Source of the DNA: Methylotenera sp.
Lineage (GTDB): Bacteria; Pseudomonadota; Gammaproteobacteria; Burkholderiales; Methylophilaceae
Direction: 5' to 3'
Assembly: GCA_028688575.1 (NCBI GenBank)
Contig: JAQTXW010000007.1
Span: 1-58,092 of the forward strand
Length of the DNA: 58,092 nt
Shown one piece after another: positions 27,153 to 36,418 of the stretch (the first letter of the stretch is position 1; the number at the start of each line of letters is the position of its first letter). The notes below the pieces were generated by a model. That model had not been told where the DNA came from. It ran no database searches and was given only the letters and a program-made list of their open reading frames with translations. Position numbers and translations under genes: made by a program.

Positions 27153-28165
27153 TCTCGCGTTTTTGTGATGAGCTGCTGCAATTTCTGCATGGCGTTACCA
27201 TTGTCCAGCGCCGCCGCGGCAACGGTGACGCCAGCTTGCATGGTCTGTGCGATGCCGGCAACATAAATTGCCGCACCGGCGTTCAGTAGCACGATATCTC
27301 TTGCTGGGCCAGTTTTTCCGCCTAGCACATCCAGAATCATTGTTTTAGAAGCGTTGGTATCACTGACTTGAATATTTGCCAAGTCATGCGTGTCCAACCC
27401 AAACTGCTGCGGGTGAAGTGTGTATTCGTGTACCACGCCTGCTTTAAGTTCAGCGACGTGCGTATTACCCGCAAATGAAATTTCATCCATGCCATCTGCG
27501 CCACATACCACCATGACATGTTCGCTACCAAGCTGTTTGAGGACATGTGCCAGCTTGCCAGTGAGTGCCGCAGAAAATACGCCCATTACCTGACGCTTTG
27601 CATTAGCGGGGTTGGTCAATGGGCCTAGCAAGTTGAATAGCGTGCGAACCCCCAGCTCTCTGCGTACGGGTGCGGCATGTTTCATTGCGCTATGATGGTT
27701 GGGTGCAAACATAAAGCCCAGGCCAATTTCGTTCACGCAGTTGGCGACCTGTTCAGGTGTTTGATTCACATTCACGCCGAGTGCTTCAAGTACATCAGCA
27801 CTGCCGCAAACAGAAGAAACTGAACGTCCGCCATGTTTTGCGACCTTGGCACCAGCAGCGGCGGCAACAAACGCGCTGACCGTAGATACATTAAACGTTT
27901 GTATTCCATCCCCCCCAGTGCCGCAGGTATCAACTAAATGGGAGGTGTCAAGGATATTGACTTTAGTAGAAAGCTCGCGCATCACACTGGCTGCTGCGGC
28001 AATTTCATCTACGGTTTCGCCCTTGATACGTAGCGCGATTAATAATGCGGCAATCTGTGCAGAACTTAATTCGCCAGCCATGACCTGACGCATCAAACCT
28101 TGCATGCTTTCAAAGCTTAAATCTTGACCTGTAATCAGGTGGTTAAGGGTTTGTGGGTAACTCAC
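27149..28165 (-). CDS. trpD: Anthranilate phosphoribosyltransferase
   Basis: Transfers phosphoribosyl from PRPP to anthranilate in tryptophan synthesis. The 338-residue protein carries the glycine-rich PRPP motif [58 protein letters not shown] and [16 protein letters not shown]. The start overlaps the trpG stop (ATGA) and the stop overlaps the DUF3465 start (ATGA), so three genes are tightly coupled. Confidence 0.98.
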   Translation of the reverse strand: MSYPQTLNHLITGQDLSFESMQGLMRQVMAGELSSAQIAALLIALRIKGETVDEIAAAASVMRELSTKVNILDTSHLVDTCGTGGDGIQTFNVSTVSAFVAAAAGAKVAKHGGRSVSSVCGSADVLEALGVNVNQTPEQVANCVNEIGLGFMFAPNHHSAMKHAAPVRRELGVRTLFNLLGPLTNPANAKRQVMGVFSAALTGKLAHVLKQLGSEHVMVVCGADGMDEISFAGNTHVAELKAGVVHEYTLHPQQFGLDTHDLANIQVSDTNASKTMILDVLGGKTGPARDIVLLNAGAAIYVAGIAQTMQAGVTVAAAALDNGNAMQKLQQLITKTRE

Positions 28166-28731
28166 GCGCTGGCTTTCACAAAGTTGTTTAATAATTCATG
28201 CCCATATTCAGTGAGAATGGATTCAGGGTGAAATTGCACGCCTTCAACTGCCAGCGTTTTGTGGCGCACGCCCATGATCTCGCCGTCGTCAGTCCAGGCA
28301 GTAATTTCAAGGCAATCTGGTAGCGATTCTTTTTCTATGACTAAAGAGTGGTAACGTGTTGCGGTGTATGGGTTGGGCAGGTCTTTGAAAACCCCGATGT
28401 TTTTATGGTGAATGAGTGAGGTTTTACCATGCATTAATTGTTTGGCATGTATGATTTTTCCGCCAAAGGCCTGCCCAATGCTTTGATGGCCTAGGCAGAC
28501 ACCGAGTAGGGGTATTTTCCCTGCAAATTCATTAATGAGTGGTACGCTAATGCCAGCTTCATTGGGTGTGCAGGGGCCAGGCGAGATCACAATGCGATCA
28601 GGATTAAGTGCAGCGACTTTGGCTAAGTCGATTTCATCGTTGCGATATACCAATACCTCTTCGCCAAGTTCGCCCAGATATTGCACCAGGTTGTAGGTGA
28701 ATGAGTCGTAGTTGTCGATCATTAAAAGCAT
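28162..28731 (-). CDS. trpG: Anthranilate/aminodeoxychorismate synthase glutamine amidotransferase
   Basis: Supplies ammonia from glutamine to anthranilate synthase (TrpE) and possibly to PabB. The 189-residue class I amidotransferase has [19 protein letters not shown], the oxyanion segment [12 protein letters not shown], the nucleophile Cys in [17 protein letters not shown] and the HPES catalytic His/Glu motif. An AGGA ribosome binding site precedes the ATG. The usual upstream trpE is absent; the gene is preceded by about 150 bp of unannotated DNA and a dispersed repeat. Confidence 0.95.
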   Translation of the reverse strand: MLLMIDNYDSFTYNLVQYLGELGEEVLVYRNDEIDLAKVAALNPDRIVISPGPCTPNEAGISVPLINEFAGKIPLLGVCLGHQSIGQAFGGKIIHAKQLMHGKTSLIHHKNIGVFKDLPNPYTATRYHSLVIEKESLPDCLEITAWTDDGEIMGVRHKTLAVEGVQFHPESILTEYGHELLNNFVKASA

Positions 28732-28880
28732 GTCACATCCTAGCGTGATTAAATTCGGTGAAGCATGAGCACCATATCGTGTTATTTTAACAATGCGTAC
28801 ATGGCTTGTATACGCTAATCATAGGTAAATCCGCAAGCTTTGCTTTATCATTAGCCTTTGGCAATTGCATTGCGTTTGGC

Positions 28881-29061
28881 TTAACCCCAGATTTTCCATT
28901 AGGCGATTTTGCATCTACTTGCATGTCAACTTGCCCATTTTGCGTCTTTTTTACGCATATTTTCTGTCAATAGAATGACTATTGACCATAAAATCTGCGT
29001 AAAAAATCCATCCAACTGTGCGGCGTTGCCACTGCAAGTCCTAATGGGAAGTCTAGGTTAA
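28881..29061. repeat. Dispersed inverted-repeat element, copy B
   Basis: A near-full copy, about 181 bp. The left end TTAACCCCAGATTTTCCATT pairs with the reverse complement of the right end, TTAACCTAGACTTCCCATT. The central hairpin is GTCAATAG/CTATTGAC with loop AATGA (28966-28986 region). The right end reaches into the thiO gene and provides its stop. The 321-bp trpG-thiO gap otherwise holds about 150 bp upstream of trpG with a weak promoter-like TTGCGG/TATACA pair. Confidence 0.85.
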
Positions 29062-30105
29062 ACAGCGATAGGGGCTTGGGTCGATTTCAGGATGATCACC
29101 TAATATCAGGTCGCTGATAAGTGTTGCACTTGCTGGCGCCATGGTGACACCATATCTGAAGTGCCCTGTATTCAGATAAAGGTTGGGAATGGTCGGATGC
29201 TGGCTGATGGTAGGCAGGTTTTCTGGCGTTCCTGGGCGCAATCCACTCCAGTGTTTGTGAATTGGCATGCCTTTAAGTGCTGGTAAAATCGCTTCAGCTT
29301 TGGCCTGCATTTCAAGCTTTGCAGTTTCGGTAACGCTGGTGTCAAACCCGACATCCTCCAGCGTGCTGCCAGCCAGGAGATAGCCGTCTTGCCGTTGTAA
29401 AAGATAAAATCCGTCCTGATATACAATATGCGGCAAGGTATTGACTGGCAATTGGTAAAGCAGAATTTGCCCGCGCATGGGCTTGATGGCGAGCTTGCTC
29501 GAAGTTTCTTTGAGCAATTCATAACTCCATGCACCAGAAGTGACAATGAATAAATCTGCTTCCAGCATGTCGCCTGTTGTCGTTTGCCATTGATTAAGCG
29601 CGGCCGTATTGGCAATGGGCAGTAGCTGCGTTTGCTCCAGCAGTGTGACCTTGTGACAAATCAACCATTGTTTAAGCGCCTGTAATAAGCGGGGGTTTCT
29701 AATCTGTGCAACTTGAGGCAGCAATAAATCATCGCCGATTTTTTGAAATGGCACTTGGTTTCGCATGCACCATTGTGTAGCGATTGTTTCGTCAAAAGGA
29801 GGTTTGATGAGCATGCCGCTTTGGATGCATTCAGGGTCGATGCCTGTCTCCTTTAGTAATTGTGCACTGACTGCTGGATACTGATTGGCACCAGCAAGCG
29901 CGAGTCGACTGACTTCGTCGCGATACATCCATGGCAGTAGCGGAAAAACAAGCCCAGCGCCTGCCCACGAAGATTCGCCAGAAGTTTGGCTGGCAATCTG
30001 ATTGCGCTCAACGACCGTAACACGACAGCCTCGTTTTACCAGTTCCATGGCGGTCATGCAACCTGCGATGCCGCCACCAATGATGACGATGTGATTACTT
30101 TTCAT
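29053..30105 (-). CDS. thiO: Glycine oxidase ThiO-like FAD-dependent oxidoreductase
   Basis: FAD oxidase that in thiamine synthesis converts glycine to iminoglycine. The 350-residue DAO-family protein has the N-terminal dinucleotide motif IVIIGGGIAGCMTAMELVKR, TSGESSWAGAGLVFP, WSYELLKETSS and the C-terminal LNTGHFRYGVTMAPASATLI. Its final codons and TAG stop (..TTA ACC TAG) come from the right end of repeat copy B, so the native C-terminus may have been trimmed or replaced. It follows the antiporter gene by one base on the minus strand. No other thiamine gene is nearby; a general D-amino-acid oxidase role cannot be excluded. Confidence 0.8.
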   Translation of the reverse strand: MKSNHIVIIGGGIAGCMTAMELVKRGCRVTVVERNQIASQTSGESSWAGAGLVFPLLPWMYRDEVSRLALAGANQYPAVSAQLLKETGIDPECIQSGMLIKPPFDETIATQWCMRNQVPFQKIGDDLLLPQVAQIRNPRLLQALKQWLICHKVTLLEQTQLLPIANTAALNQWQTTTGDMLEADLFIVTSGAWSYELLKETSSKLAIKPMRGQILLYQLPVNTLPHIVYQDGFYLLQRQDGYLLAGSTLEDVGFDTSVTETAKLEMQAKAEAILPALKGMPIHKHWSGLRPGTPENLPTISQHPTIPNLYLNTGHFRYGVTMAPASATLISDLILGDHPEIDPSPYRCLT

Positions 30106-30106
30106 A

Positions 30107-32092
30107 TTATTTAAGCGCTACTTTACCCATAAGCAAGGCATTTTCAGCATTAGCCAGCCCTGCAGGCTGCCCAAGCAGCACAACGACATCGCCTTCGGCA
30201 ATGAGGCTCTGTGCGGTAATTTTTGCGCCGTTCGAGTTGGGCCGTCGGATGTGCTTGATTTCCACATCAAAGCTTTCTAATTGCATTTCAGATAAGCGCC
30301 TGCCGACGGCATAAGCTCCTGCTGTAACAATCACGGAATGCAAGCGAGCCTCTTGCTTCTCCAAGGCTTCATTTTCCGCATCAGAAATCCCATGAAAGTA
30401 GCCTTTGAACATATTGTAGCGCTCTTCACGAAACAAACGGATGCGCTTGACGACTCGGTTAAGTGGCACCCCTAGCAACATTAAAGCATGGGAGGCCAGC
30501 ATGAGGCTGCCCTCTAAAATCTCAGGCACGACTTCAGTCGCACCTGCTTCACGCAGGATCTCCATGTTGGAGTCATCTACTGTACGCACAATCACAGGCA
30601 ATTGAGGGTAGCTCTCCTGTGCAATATGTAAAATCTTCATAGCAGCGCGATTGTCCGCATAGCTGATGATAAGCGCCTTGGCGCGGGCGGCACCTGCGGC
30701 CTCTAAAACCACGCGTCTGGCGGCATCACCAAACATGACATTTTCGCCTGCCGCCGCCGCTTCAAGTACTCTGGCAGGGTCAATATCAAGCGCGATGTAG
30801 GGAATTTTCTCCTCCCTTAGAAACCTCCCCAGATATTGGCCGCTACGTCCGTAGCCGCAAATCACCACATGGTCATGCAGATGTAGCCCCGCCTGCTCTA
30901 TTTCGTTCACAACATGGCTGCTGTTGCGCGAGTAGCTTTTGACTAGGCGTCTGGTGATGCGGCCGTTGTATTGAATCAGCACAGGCGCTATGACCATAGA
31001 CAGCAGCGCTACAGCTAACACAACCTGCAAAGCCTGACCGCTGATCAGGTTTTGTTCTGCACCCAATGCCAGTATGACAAAGCCAAATTCTCCCGCTTGA
31101 GCGAGAGTGATCCCCGTGCGAATTGCAACACCAGTTTCGTATTTAACAAAACGCACAACCAATGCCACAATAACCGCTTTGAATAAAATAAAGGCGATTA
31201 GTATCAGCAGTATCAGGCCTAAGTTATTAAAAATCTGCGTGATATTCAGCAGCATGCCGACACTGATAAAAAATAAGCCTAGTAAGATATCCCTGAAAGG
31301 CGCGATGTCAGACTCAACCTGGTAGCGATATTTGGTTTCCGAGATGAGCATCCCCGCAACAAAAGCGCCCAAAGCATAAGATAGCCCCGCTGTTTTTGTG
31401 GCAAATGCAACCAGCAGGGTAATCATCAGCACATTCATCACAAAAAGCTCGCGTGAGCGCTGGCTTGCAACCAAATTGAACAACGGATTTATCAGCCATT
31501 TACCCACGGTAAATAAAAATAGCAGCATGGCGACAGCTTTAAGTGTGGCCATGCCTAATACGTCCAGTAAATCTGCATCTGCAATGCCGAGCGCGGGAAT
31601 CAGCACCAGCACAGGCACCACAATAATGTCTTGAAACAGCAGGACACCTATACTCAAACGTCCATGCCGAGAGTTCAGGTCGATTCGCTCAGCGAGTATT
31701 TTAGACACAATGGCCGTAGATGACATGGTTAAGGCCGCGCCTATCACAAATGAAGTCTGCCAGCTCAACCCTGCAAACATCGAAATTGCCATAATAACAA
31801 TCAGGCTGATAAATACCTGCGCGCCACCTAGGCCAAGTACTTTTTTGCGCATGGCATATAGTTGTGGCAGGCTAAACTCCAGACCAATGCTGAACATTAA
31901 AAAAACAATGCCAAACTCAGCAAACTCGCGGCTAGCTTCGTCGTCAGGCAGCAATCCAAAGGTATGAGGACCTAGCGCTAGGCCAACGCCGAAGTAAGCA
32001 ATCATGGCGGGCAGGCGTAGTTTGCGAAAAATCGCAACAGCAACGACCGAGCTGATGAGTAGAATTAAAATTAACGGCAGTGTGTCAAACAT
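30107..32092 (-). CDS. CPA2-type potassium/proton antiporter (Kef family)
   Basis: A 661-residue inner-membrane transporter. Residues about 1-380 hold roughly 12 membrane segments of the Na+/H+ exchanger domain (PAMIAYFGVGLALGPHTFG, LMFSIGLEFSLPQLYAMRKK, TMSSTAIVSKIL, QDIIVVPVLV). A TrkA-N (KTN) domain follows at about 408-530 (HVVICGYGRSGQYLGRFL), then a TrkA-C domain at about 575-655. The layout fits KefB/KefC/YbaL relatives; glutathione gating cannot be judged from the sequence. It is the first gene of a two-gene run with thiO. The 5' region holds repeats C and E. Confidence 0.9.
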   Translation of the reverse strand: MFDTLPLILILLISSVVAVAIFRKLRLPAMIAYFGVGLALGPHTFGLLPDDEASREFAEFGIVFLMFSIGLEFSLPQLYAMRKKVLGLGGAQVFISLIVIMAISMFAGLSWQTSFVIGAALTMSSTAIVSKILAERIDLNSRHGRLSIGVLLFQDIIVVPVLVLIPALGIADADLLDVLGMATLKAVAMLLFLFTVGKWLINPLFNLVASQRSRELFVMNVLMITLLVAFATKTAGLSYALGAFVAGMLISETKYRYQVESDIAPFRDILLGLFFISVGMLLNITQIFNNLGLILLILIAFILFKAVIVALVVRFVKYETGVAIRTGITLAQAGEFGFVILALGAEQNLISGQALQVVLAVALLSMVIAPVLIQYNGRITRRLVKSYSRNSSHVVNEIEQAGLHLHDHVVICGYGRSGQYLGRFLREEKIPYIALDIDPARVLEAAAAGENVMFGDAARRVVLEAAGAARAKALIISYADNRAAMKILHIAQESYPQLPVIVRTVDDSNMEILREAGATEVVPEILEGSLMLASHALMLLGVPLNRVVKRIRLFREERYNMFKGYFHGISDAENEALEKQEARLHSVIVTAGAYAVGRRLSEMQLESFDVEIKHIRRPNSNGAKITAQSLIAEGDVVVLLGQPAGLANAENALLMGKVALK

Positions 32093-32154
32093 ATGAAATG
32101 GGTAGAGTAAGTTTTATTTTTTGTGAGCTAATATCAACTTATGTGAGCTTAGCA

Positions 32155-32180
32155 TAATCCTGGATTTTTCATCAGGTGAT
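32155..32180. repeat. Dispersed inverted-repeat element, left-end fragment E
   Basis: TAATCCTGGATTTTTCATC followed by AGGTGAT matches the left end of copy A at about 20 of 26 positions. No right end is recognised next to it. It lies 62 bp upstream of the antiporter gene and about 65 bp before copy C. Confidence 0.4.
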
Positions 32181-32242
32181 GCTATCAAAATCAATTTATA
32201 TGTACATCTTGAAGCTGCGTCATTCTTGAGTGGCATAACACA

Positions 32243-32322
32243 TTAAACCCAGATTTTCAATTAGGCGATTTTGCCTCTACTTGCATGTCAACGCCGCCCA
32301 GTTTGATGGAAAGTCTGAGTTA
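32243..32322. repeat. Dispersed inverted-repeat element, internally deleted copy C
   Basis: An 80-bp derivative that keeps both ends: left TTAAACCCAGATTTTCAATT and right, whose reverse complement is TTAACTCAGACTTTCCATC. The first about 50 bp match copies A and B (through CTACTTGCATGTCAAC), then the middle with the central hairpin is missing. It lies in the 508-bp antiporter-kdsD gap, which otherwise is AT-rich and without a convincing gene. Confidence 0.8.
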
Positions 32323-32600
32323 AAACGCTTATTGATTCATCTGTGTTTTTTGGTGGATGAATGGTTGGTATGTAAATTTTTATTAAAAAACTACCCACAA
32401 TTAGCAAAAACTATGCCTAGATATGATTATAATCACATTTTATCGTCAGAATGGTTAGTTTAAGCTAGGGTTAGTCCTTTTTTTACTTGCCAGTGAATTG
32501 CTTGCACCTTTCATGCGTGTTAGATTTTGGTGTCATCTATTTGTGGGTGAGAGGATATGGCCTTTATAAAGGTCTTAAATAAGGTGTGTTTAAGTCGGAT

Positions 32601-33626
32601 ATGGCAACATTATTACAAACTGAGAATGGTTCTGCGTTTAAGGAAGGATCAGCGATAGACGCACAGCCTACCCTTGCCTTGGCAAAAGAAGTGCTGCATC
32701 TGGAATCCCAAGAGATTGATGCACTGGCTGGTCGTCTTGATCATCGGTTTACGCAAGCGGTATCAATGATTTTAAATTGCAAGGGTAGGGTGGTTGTCAG
32801 CGGTATGGGTAAATCGGGTCACATAGGAGGCAAGATAGCCTCTACCTTGGCCAGCACTGGAACGCCTGCTTTCTTCATGCATCCTGCGGAAGCGAGTCAT
32901 GGTGACTTGGGCATGATTACCGCAGGTGATGTCGTAATCGCGCTATCCAACTCGGGTGAGAGTGATGAAATTCTCGCGATTGTGCCACCACTTAAGCGCT
33001 TGGGGGCTCGTATTATTGCGATTACTGGCAATGATGCCTCAAGCTTGGCGGGTGCGGCTGATGTGCATTTGAGCGCGCATGTGTCAAAAGAGGCCTGCCC
33101 TTTGGGGTTGGCGCCTACATCGAGTACAACAGTAGCGCTGGCGCTGGGCGATGCCTTGGCGCTTTGTGTGCTGGATTTGCGTGACTTCACAGCAGAAGAT
33201 TTTGCACGCTCACACCCTGGCGGCAGCTTGGGGCGGCGATTGCTGGTGCGTGTCAGTGACTTAATGCGCACTGGTCAGAATGTGCCTAAAGTCGCTGAGC
33301 ATGCTACATTGGTTGAGGGCCTGCTTGAAATGTCACGTAAGGGCTTGGGATTAACCGCAGTGGTGGATGCGCTTGGTCATCCGATTGGCATTTTCACTGA
33401 TGGGGATTTGCGACGCGCTTTTGGACAAGGCGTTAATATTAATGAAGCTGCAATAGCCGATGTAATGGGCAGGCAACCAACCACCATTGCAGAGGATGCG
33501 ATGGCGATTGATGCAGTTGCGTTAATGGAGCAGCGCAAAATAAACGGATTATTAGTTGTCAATGCAGACGGTAAACTGGTTGGCGCGTTGAATATGCATG
33601 ACTTATTAATGGCAAAGGTTGTTTAA
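32601..33626 (+). CDS. kdsD: D-arabinose 5-phosphate isomerase
   Basis: Isomerises ribulose 5-phosphate to arabinose 5-phosphate, the first step to Kdo for lipopolysaccharide. The 341-residue protein has an N-terminal SIS domain (VVVSGMGKSGHIGGKIASTLAS, HPAEASHGDLGM, ALSNSGESDEIL) and two C-terminal CBS domains (about 220-340). ATG at 32601 is used; a GTG at 32586 would add five residues. It leads the kdsD-kdsC-lptC-lptA-lptB-rpoN run. Confidence 0.95.
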   Translation: MATLLQTENGSAFKEGSAIDAQPTLALAKEVLHLESQEIDALAGRLDHRFTQAVSMILNCKGRVVVSGMGKSGHIGGKIASTLASTGTPAFFMHPAEASHGDLGMITAGDVVIALSNSGESDEILAIVPPLKRLGARIIAITGNDASSLAGAADVHLSAHVSKEACPLGLAPTSSTTVALALGDALALCVLDLRDFTAEDFARSHPGGSLGRRLLVRVSDLMRTGQNVPKVAEHATLVEGLLEMSRKGLGLTAVVDALGHPIGIFTDGDLRRAFGQGVNINEAAIADVMGRQPTTIAEDAMAIDAVALMEQRKINGLLVVNADGKLVGALNMHDLLMAKVV

Positions 33627-34187
33627 TTGAGCGAGATAGAAATCAGTCAGGCGTTAAATCAGCGCTTTAAAAATATTAAACTGCTGATTCTGGATGTGGA
33701 CGGCGTGATGACCGATGGTGGCTTAACCATCGGCGATGATGGGCAGGAGTATAAAACTTTTCATGCGCATGATGGTTTGGGCATGAAGCTGCTTAAGGCT
33801 TCTGGCGTTTCCATGGCGATTATCACTGGACGCACTTCAAATGTTGTTAAAAAACGTGCAGAGAGTACAGGTGTTGCGCACTTTTATCAGGGCGCAGAAG
33901 ATAAATTGGCGGCATTTCAGGATTTGATGCAGGCTAGCGGCTTAACGCCATCACAATGTGCGTTTATGGGCGATGATGTGGTGGATCTGCCACCAATGCT
34001 GCATTGTGGTTTGGCTATTGCCGTGCCAGATTCACCCGCTTTGTTGTTAGAGCACGCGCATTACGTGACAAAAAAAGCGGGTGGCCGCGGTGCTGTGCGT
34101 GAGGTATGCGAGCTTATCATGCAGGCCCAAAATACATGGGAAGCGCAAATGGCACAATTTTTAACGCAGGCTAATATTGCCAATTAG
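33627..34187 (+). CDS. kdsC: 3-deoxy-D-manno-octulosonate 8-phosphate phosphatase
   Basis: HAD phosphatase that dephosphorylates Kdo 8-phosphate in LPS synthesis. The 186-residue length fits. Motifs: LLILDVDGVMTDGGL with the nucleophile Asp, AIITGRTSNVVKKRAE and CAFMGDDVVDLPPM. The start is TTG directly after the kdsD stop (no gap), so expression is coupled. Confidence 0.95.
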   Translation: MSEIEISQALNQRFKNIKLLILDVDGVMTDGGLTIGDDGQEYKTFHAHDGLGMKLLKASGVSMAIITGRTSNVVKKRAESTGVAHFYQGAEDKLAAFQDLMQASGLTPSQCAFMGDDVVDLPPMLHCGLAIAVPDSPALLLEHAHYVTKKAGGRGAVREVCELIMQAQNTWEAQMAQFLTQANIAN

Positions 34188-34241
34188 CATGTTTTGTTTC
34201 TTGAATGCTTGGTGCTGCATATGGCAGAACACGATTAGGTT

Positions 34242-34898
34242 ATGACGGCGCAGTTTGGAGCTAGATCAGCGATTCTTTTCCCCTTGGCGGTGCTGGGGCT
34301 TTTGGCGTTTGTCACGTTTTGGGTGGACAAAGCCGTACAGCCGCAAGCCCCAAGAATTGATGGCAGTAGCCGCCATGATCCTGATTACATCATGCACAAT
34401 TTTGAAACGACACAAACAGATACCAGCGGCGCGTTACGTTACAAATTGGCTGCAGCAGAAATGAAGCACTATCCTGATGATGACAGCACAGATCTGGTAA
34501 AACCACGCTATACGCAATATGCATTGGATAAGCCCTATACCAGGGTGGAGGGAGATACGGGTCTGGTATCTTCTGATGGTGAGCAGGTTGATCTGCATGG
34601 AAATGTGAAGGTGACCAGGCAGGCATTTGAGGGTAAGGGGGAAATGACGGTTGAAACGGACTACCTTGAAATTCGCCCTAACGATGAATATGTGAGCACT
34701 GAGAGCCCCGTTGTGATTAAACAGGCACCTAAAACCGTGATTTATGCCACGGGTATGGTTTATGATAAAAAGAAACAGACCGTGACTTTATTAAACAAAG
34801 TGCGTGCACATTATGTGCGTCCGCCTATTGAAAACAAACAGGCCAAGCCTAAAGTAGCTAATGGTAAAGTTAAAAGAACGACAAAAAACAAACAATAA
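34242..34898 (+). CDS. lptC: LPS export ABC transporter periplasmic protein LptC
   Basis: Bitopic inner-membrane protein that passes LPS from LptBFG to LptA. The 218-residue protein has one N-terminal membrane segment (FPLAVLGLLAFVTFWVDKAV) and the periplasmic LptC/OstA-like beta domain (YIMHNFETTQTDTSGALRYK, GLVSSDGEQVDLHGNVKVTR, YVSTESPVVI). The tail of about 25 residues is Lys-rich, longer than in enteric LptC. It lies 54 bp after kdsC and 91 bp before lptA. Confidence 0.92.
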   Translation: MTAQFGARSAILFPLAVLGLLAFVTFWVDKAVQPQAPRIDGSSRHDPDYIMHNFETTQTDTSGALRYKLAAAEMKHYPDDDSTDLVKPRYTQYALDKPYTRVEGDTGLVSSDGEQVDLHGNVKVTRQAFEGKGEMTVETDYLEIRPNDEYVSTESPVVIKQAPKTVIYATGMVYDKKKQTVTLLNKVRAHYVRPPIENKQAKPKVANGKVKRTTKNKQ

Positions 34899-34989
34899 CC
34901 TCGTCAGCGGCTGGCTGGTGCAGGTGATAAGAAGTAGATTAAATAAGGTGTAGAGATAACCAGCCGCAAAATGCGCATTTGGAGACGCT

Positions 34990-35661
34990 ATGAATAAGCA
35001 GCACCCAACTTTAACAATAAGTCGATTAATCAGCACAGCGCTGGTTGGCTTTATATATTTTTCTTTTTCTACTCAGGCACTGTCAGAGGCGGCGGATAGA
35101 GATAAACCCATCGATTTGGAAGCAGACACTGTGACGGTGGATGATGCAAAACAGATCAGCACTTACAGCGGCAATGTGATTTTAACGCAGGGCACCCTGC
35201 TGATTCGGGCGGATAAATTAATCGTGCGAGAAGATAAAGAGGGCTTTCAGCATAGCACTTCATTAGGTAACCCCACTACCTTCAGGCAAAAACGTGAAGG
35301 TAAAAATGAATATATGGAAGGCAGCGCGCAACGTATTGAATATGATGGGCGTATGGATAAAGTGCAGCTTTACACCAAAGCATGGGTGAAGCGGGGCGAA
35401 GATATTGTGCATGGCGATTATATTATGTATGACGCAAATGCCGAGTATGCAGAAGTGATTGGAGGTGGTTCGCAGTCGAGCACGCCAGGCAGTGCGGGTG
35501 GACGTGTGCGCGCTATTATCCAGCCTAAGAATAAAAAGGCTGCTGAACCTGCCAAGCCAGACACTTTAACTGAGCCTGCTAAGCCGATACCGTCCACAGG
35601 AGGTATCCCTGCCGTGAAAGACATGAGGTTTACCCGTAGCTTGGAAGTGGGCAAACCCTAA
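34990..35661 (+). CDS. lptA: LPS transport periplasmic protein LptA
   Basis: Periplasmic bridge protein for LPS export. The 223-residue precursor has an N-terminal hydrophobic signal (ISTALVGFIYFSFSTQALS) and an OstA/LptA domain at about 36-165 (PIDLEADTVTVDDAKQIST, YSGNVILTQGTLLIRADKL, GSAQRIEYDGRMDKVQLY). The C-terminal 50 residues are Pro/Lys-rich and low complexity, an extension beyond the fold. A GGAGA ribosome binding site precedes the ATG. Confidence 0.94.
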   Translation: MNKQHPTLTISRLISTALVGFIYFSFSTQALSEAADRDKPIDLEADTVTVDDAKQISTYSGNVILTQGTLLIRADKLIVREDKEGFQHSTSLGNPTTFRQKREGKNEYMEGSAQRIEYDGRMDKVQLYTKAWVKRGEDIVHGDYIMYDANAEYAEVIGGGSQSSTPGSAGGRVRAIIQPKNKKAAEPAKPDTLTEPAKPIPSTGGIPAVKDMRFTRSLEVGKP

Positions 35662-35695
35662 GCGCAAAAATTAATGAAGATGATGGTGAGATGTA

Positions 35696-36418
35696 ATGAG
35701 TGAACTGGTCGTAAAAGGGCTACGCAAAGCTTACAAGGCGCGCACCGTAGTGCAGGATATTGGCTTGACTATCAAAAGCGGTGAAGTCATAGGCTTATTG
35801 GGCCCTAATGGCGCAGGCAAGACGACCAGTTTCTATATGATGGTCGGCCTTGTGCCCCTTGATGCAGGTACTATTGTGTTGGATGGACAGGATTTAAGCC
35901 ATATGCCGATTCATATGCGCGCCAGAATGGGTTTGTCTTATCTGCCGCAAGAGCCGTCAATTTTCCGTAAATTAACGGTATCAGAGAATATTTTAGCAAT
36001 ACTGCAGCTGCAGGAAATGTCAGAAGAAGCGATGGATGAGAGGTTGGAAGCGCTGTTGGAAGATCTGCACATTACACATATACGCGACAGCGCAGCGGTG
36101 AGCTTGTCTGGTGGTGAGCGCCGTCGAGTAGAAATTGCGCGTTGCTTAGCTTCCAACCCGGGCTTTATTCTGCTAGACGAGCCATTTGCAGGCATAGACC
36201 CGATTGCGGTGATTGATATTCAGCAGATTATTCGGTTTTTGAGCGCGCGCAATATTGGCGTTTTGATTACAGACCACAATGTGCGCGAAACCCTGGGGAT
36301 ATGTGACCGCGCGTATATTGTGAACCAAGGTCATGTGTTTGCCTCTGGTGCGCCGAGTGAAATTGTTGCAGATGCGCGTGTAAGAGAAGTTTATCTAGGT
36401 AAAGATTTTAGGCTATGA
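35696..36418 (+). CDS. lptB: LPS export ABC transporter ATP-binding protein LptB
   Basis: ATPase driving LPS extraction from the inner membrane with LptF and LptG (not in the window). The 240-residue protein has Walker A ([16 protein letters not shown]), Q-loop ([13 protein letters not shown]), the signature [15 protein letters not shown], Walker B ([13 protein letters not shown]) and the H-loop His in [10 protein letters not shown]. Its stop overlaps the rpoN start as ATGA. Confidence 0.98.
   Translation: MSELVVKGLRKAYKARTVVQDIGLTIKSGEVIGLLGPNGAGKTTSFYMMVGLVPLDAGTIVLDGQDLSHMPIHMRARMGLSYLPQEPSIFRKLTVSENILAILQLQEMSEEAMDERLEALLEDLHITHIRDSAAVSLSGGERRRVEIARCLASNPGFILLDEPFAGIDPIAVIDIQQIIRFLSARNIGVLITDHNVRETLGICDRAYIVNQGHVFASGAPSEIVADARVREVYLGKDFRL

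Noticed and set aside
32281-32463. 60-codon open frame in the antiporter-kdsD gap
   Set aside because: Its first residues are a translation of repeat copy C, there is no ribosome binding site, and the remainder shows no recognisable family.
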